The notes beneath the pieces were generated by a model. The model had not been told where the DNA came from, ran no database searches, and worked only from the letters and a program-made list of their open reading frames with translations. A program made the translations under genes and the position numbers. Of a stretch of 64,000 nucleotides of DNA, positions 63,566-64,000 are shown piece by piece (the stretch's first letter is position 1; every line of letters starts with the position of its first letter). The stretch covers positions 186,001-250,000 of the forward strand of contig NZ_FNVQ01000005.1 of the NCBI RefSeq assembly GCF_900108065.1, read 5' to 3'. The DNA is from Marinobacterium lutimaris. Lineage in GTDB: Bacteria; Pseudomonadota; Gammaproteobacteria; Pseudomonadales; Balneatricaceae.

Positions 63566-64000
63566 AACCCCGTCACCTGTTAATCGGCTTTATCGTACTG
63601 CTGGCGTTCGCGCCGCTGGTGTTACCCACCTTCCAGATCACACTGCTCAACTACATCGGCCTCTATGCGCTGGTGGTACTGGGCCTGGTACTGCTGACCG
63701 GCGTCGGCGGCATGACCAGTTTCGGCCAGGCCGCGTTCGTCGGTCTCGGTTCCTATACCAGCGCTTACCTGACCACCACCGAGCAACTGCCCACCTGGCT
63801 CGCCTGGGCCAGCGGCTCTCCCTGGCTGTCACTGCTGATCGGCATCCTGCTGACAACCCTGGTGGCGCTGATCCTCGGCGCACTGACGCTGCGTCTGTCC
63901 GGCCACTACCTGCCGCTGGGCACCATCGCCTGGGGCATTTCGCTGTACTACCTGTTCGGTACCCTGGAAGGGCTCGGGGGCCATACCGGGGTCAGTGACC
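63562..64000 (+). CDS. ABC transporter permease, LivM type (3' end outside window)
   Basis: The reading frame is open from the ATG at 63562 through the right edge, 146 codons visible. The N terminus ([24 protein letters not shown]) and the motif [25 protein letters not shown] are diagnostic of LivM. The four-base overlap with the LivH-type gene supports translation coupling. ATPase genes should follow outside the window. Confidence 0.88.
   Translation, partial: MKPRHLLIGFIVLLAFAPLVLPTFQITLLNYIGLYALVVLGLVLLTGVGGMTSFGQAAFVGLGSYTSAYLTTTEQLPTWLAWASGSPWLSLLIGILLTTLVALILGALTLRLSGHYLPLGTIAWGISLYYLFGTLEGLGGHTGVSD

Overview
This window is a contiguous, gene-dense, GC-rich chromosomal segment (about 60% G+C by eye) from a gammaproteobacterium. 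The pomA-pomB-xseB-ispA-dxs order, the nrdR-ribD-ribE-ribBA-ribH-nusB-thiL-pgpA cluster, EttA, and OprD- and AmiE/AmiB-type genes point to the Pseudomonas/Oceanospirillales side of the class. A Na+-type (PomAB) flagellar stator suggests a marine or brackish habitat. The genus is not proven from the sequence. I see no rRNA, tRNA, insertion sequence, prophage or CRISPR array.

Layout. (1) 1-4.7 kb is an amide/urea nitrogen module: the tail of a UrtE/FmdF ABC ATPase, aliphatic amidase AmiE, AAA+ protein AmiB with a repetitive tail, formamidase FmdA and zinc-ribbon FmdB. (2) 4.7-8.7 kb holds a class I glutamine amidotransferase, a PrpA-type phosphatase, an orphan PotF-like binding protein, a 68-aa protein and cytochrome c5. 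(3) 8.7-22.5 kb is housekeeping: pomB/pomA, xseB-ispA-dxs, ribA, the riboflavin/nusB/thiL/pgpA operon, glyA and a small heat-shock protein. (4) 22.6-30.1 kb is a translationally coupled seven-gene operon (DUF4234, RDD, SpoIIM, DUF4129, DUF4350, MoxR, DUF58) of unknown function. (5) 30.4-37.9 kb has EttA, a three-subunit FAD sugar/polyol dehydrogenase with a tri-haem cytochrome, a membrane GGDEF protein and a PilZ protein. (6) 38.0-43.0 kb is an AraC-controlled cupin/MFS/zinc-ADH/SDR catabolic operon, followed by radA. (7) 44.6-64.0 kb is a catabolic island: a GMC alcohol dehydrogenase, an aldehyde dehydrogenase, an AraC regulator, an amidase, an alpha-hydroxy-acid oxidase, an OprD porin, a complete iac-type indole-3-acetic acid (IAA) degradation operon (iacH-A-B-I-C-D-E-F-G) and a divergent branched-chain-type ABC importer.

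The main discovery candidate is the island in (7). The iac operon sits beside genes that could make IAA from its alcohol, aldehyde and amide, and beside a porin and an importer. The importer has a near-consensus sigma-54 promoter, and the iac promoter overlaps an AT-rich palindrome. No iacR-type (MarR) regulator is present, so control may differ from described iac loci. The other genuinely uncharacterised systems are the MoxR/DUF58 operon, the cupin operon of unknown substrate, and several strong dyads in intergenic regions.
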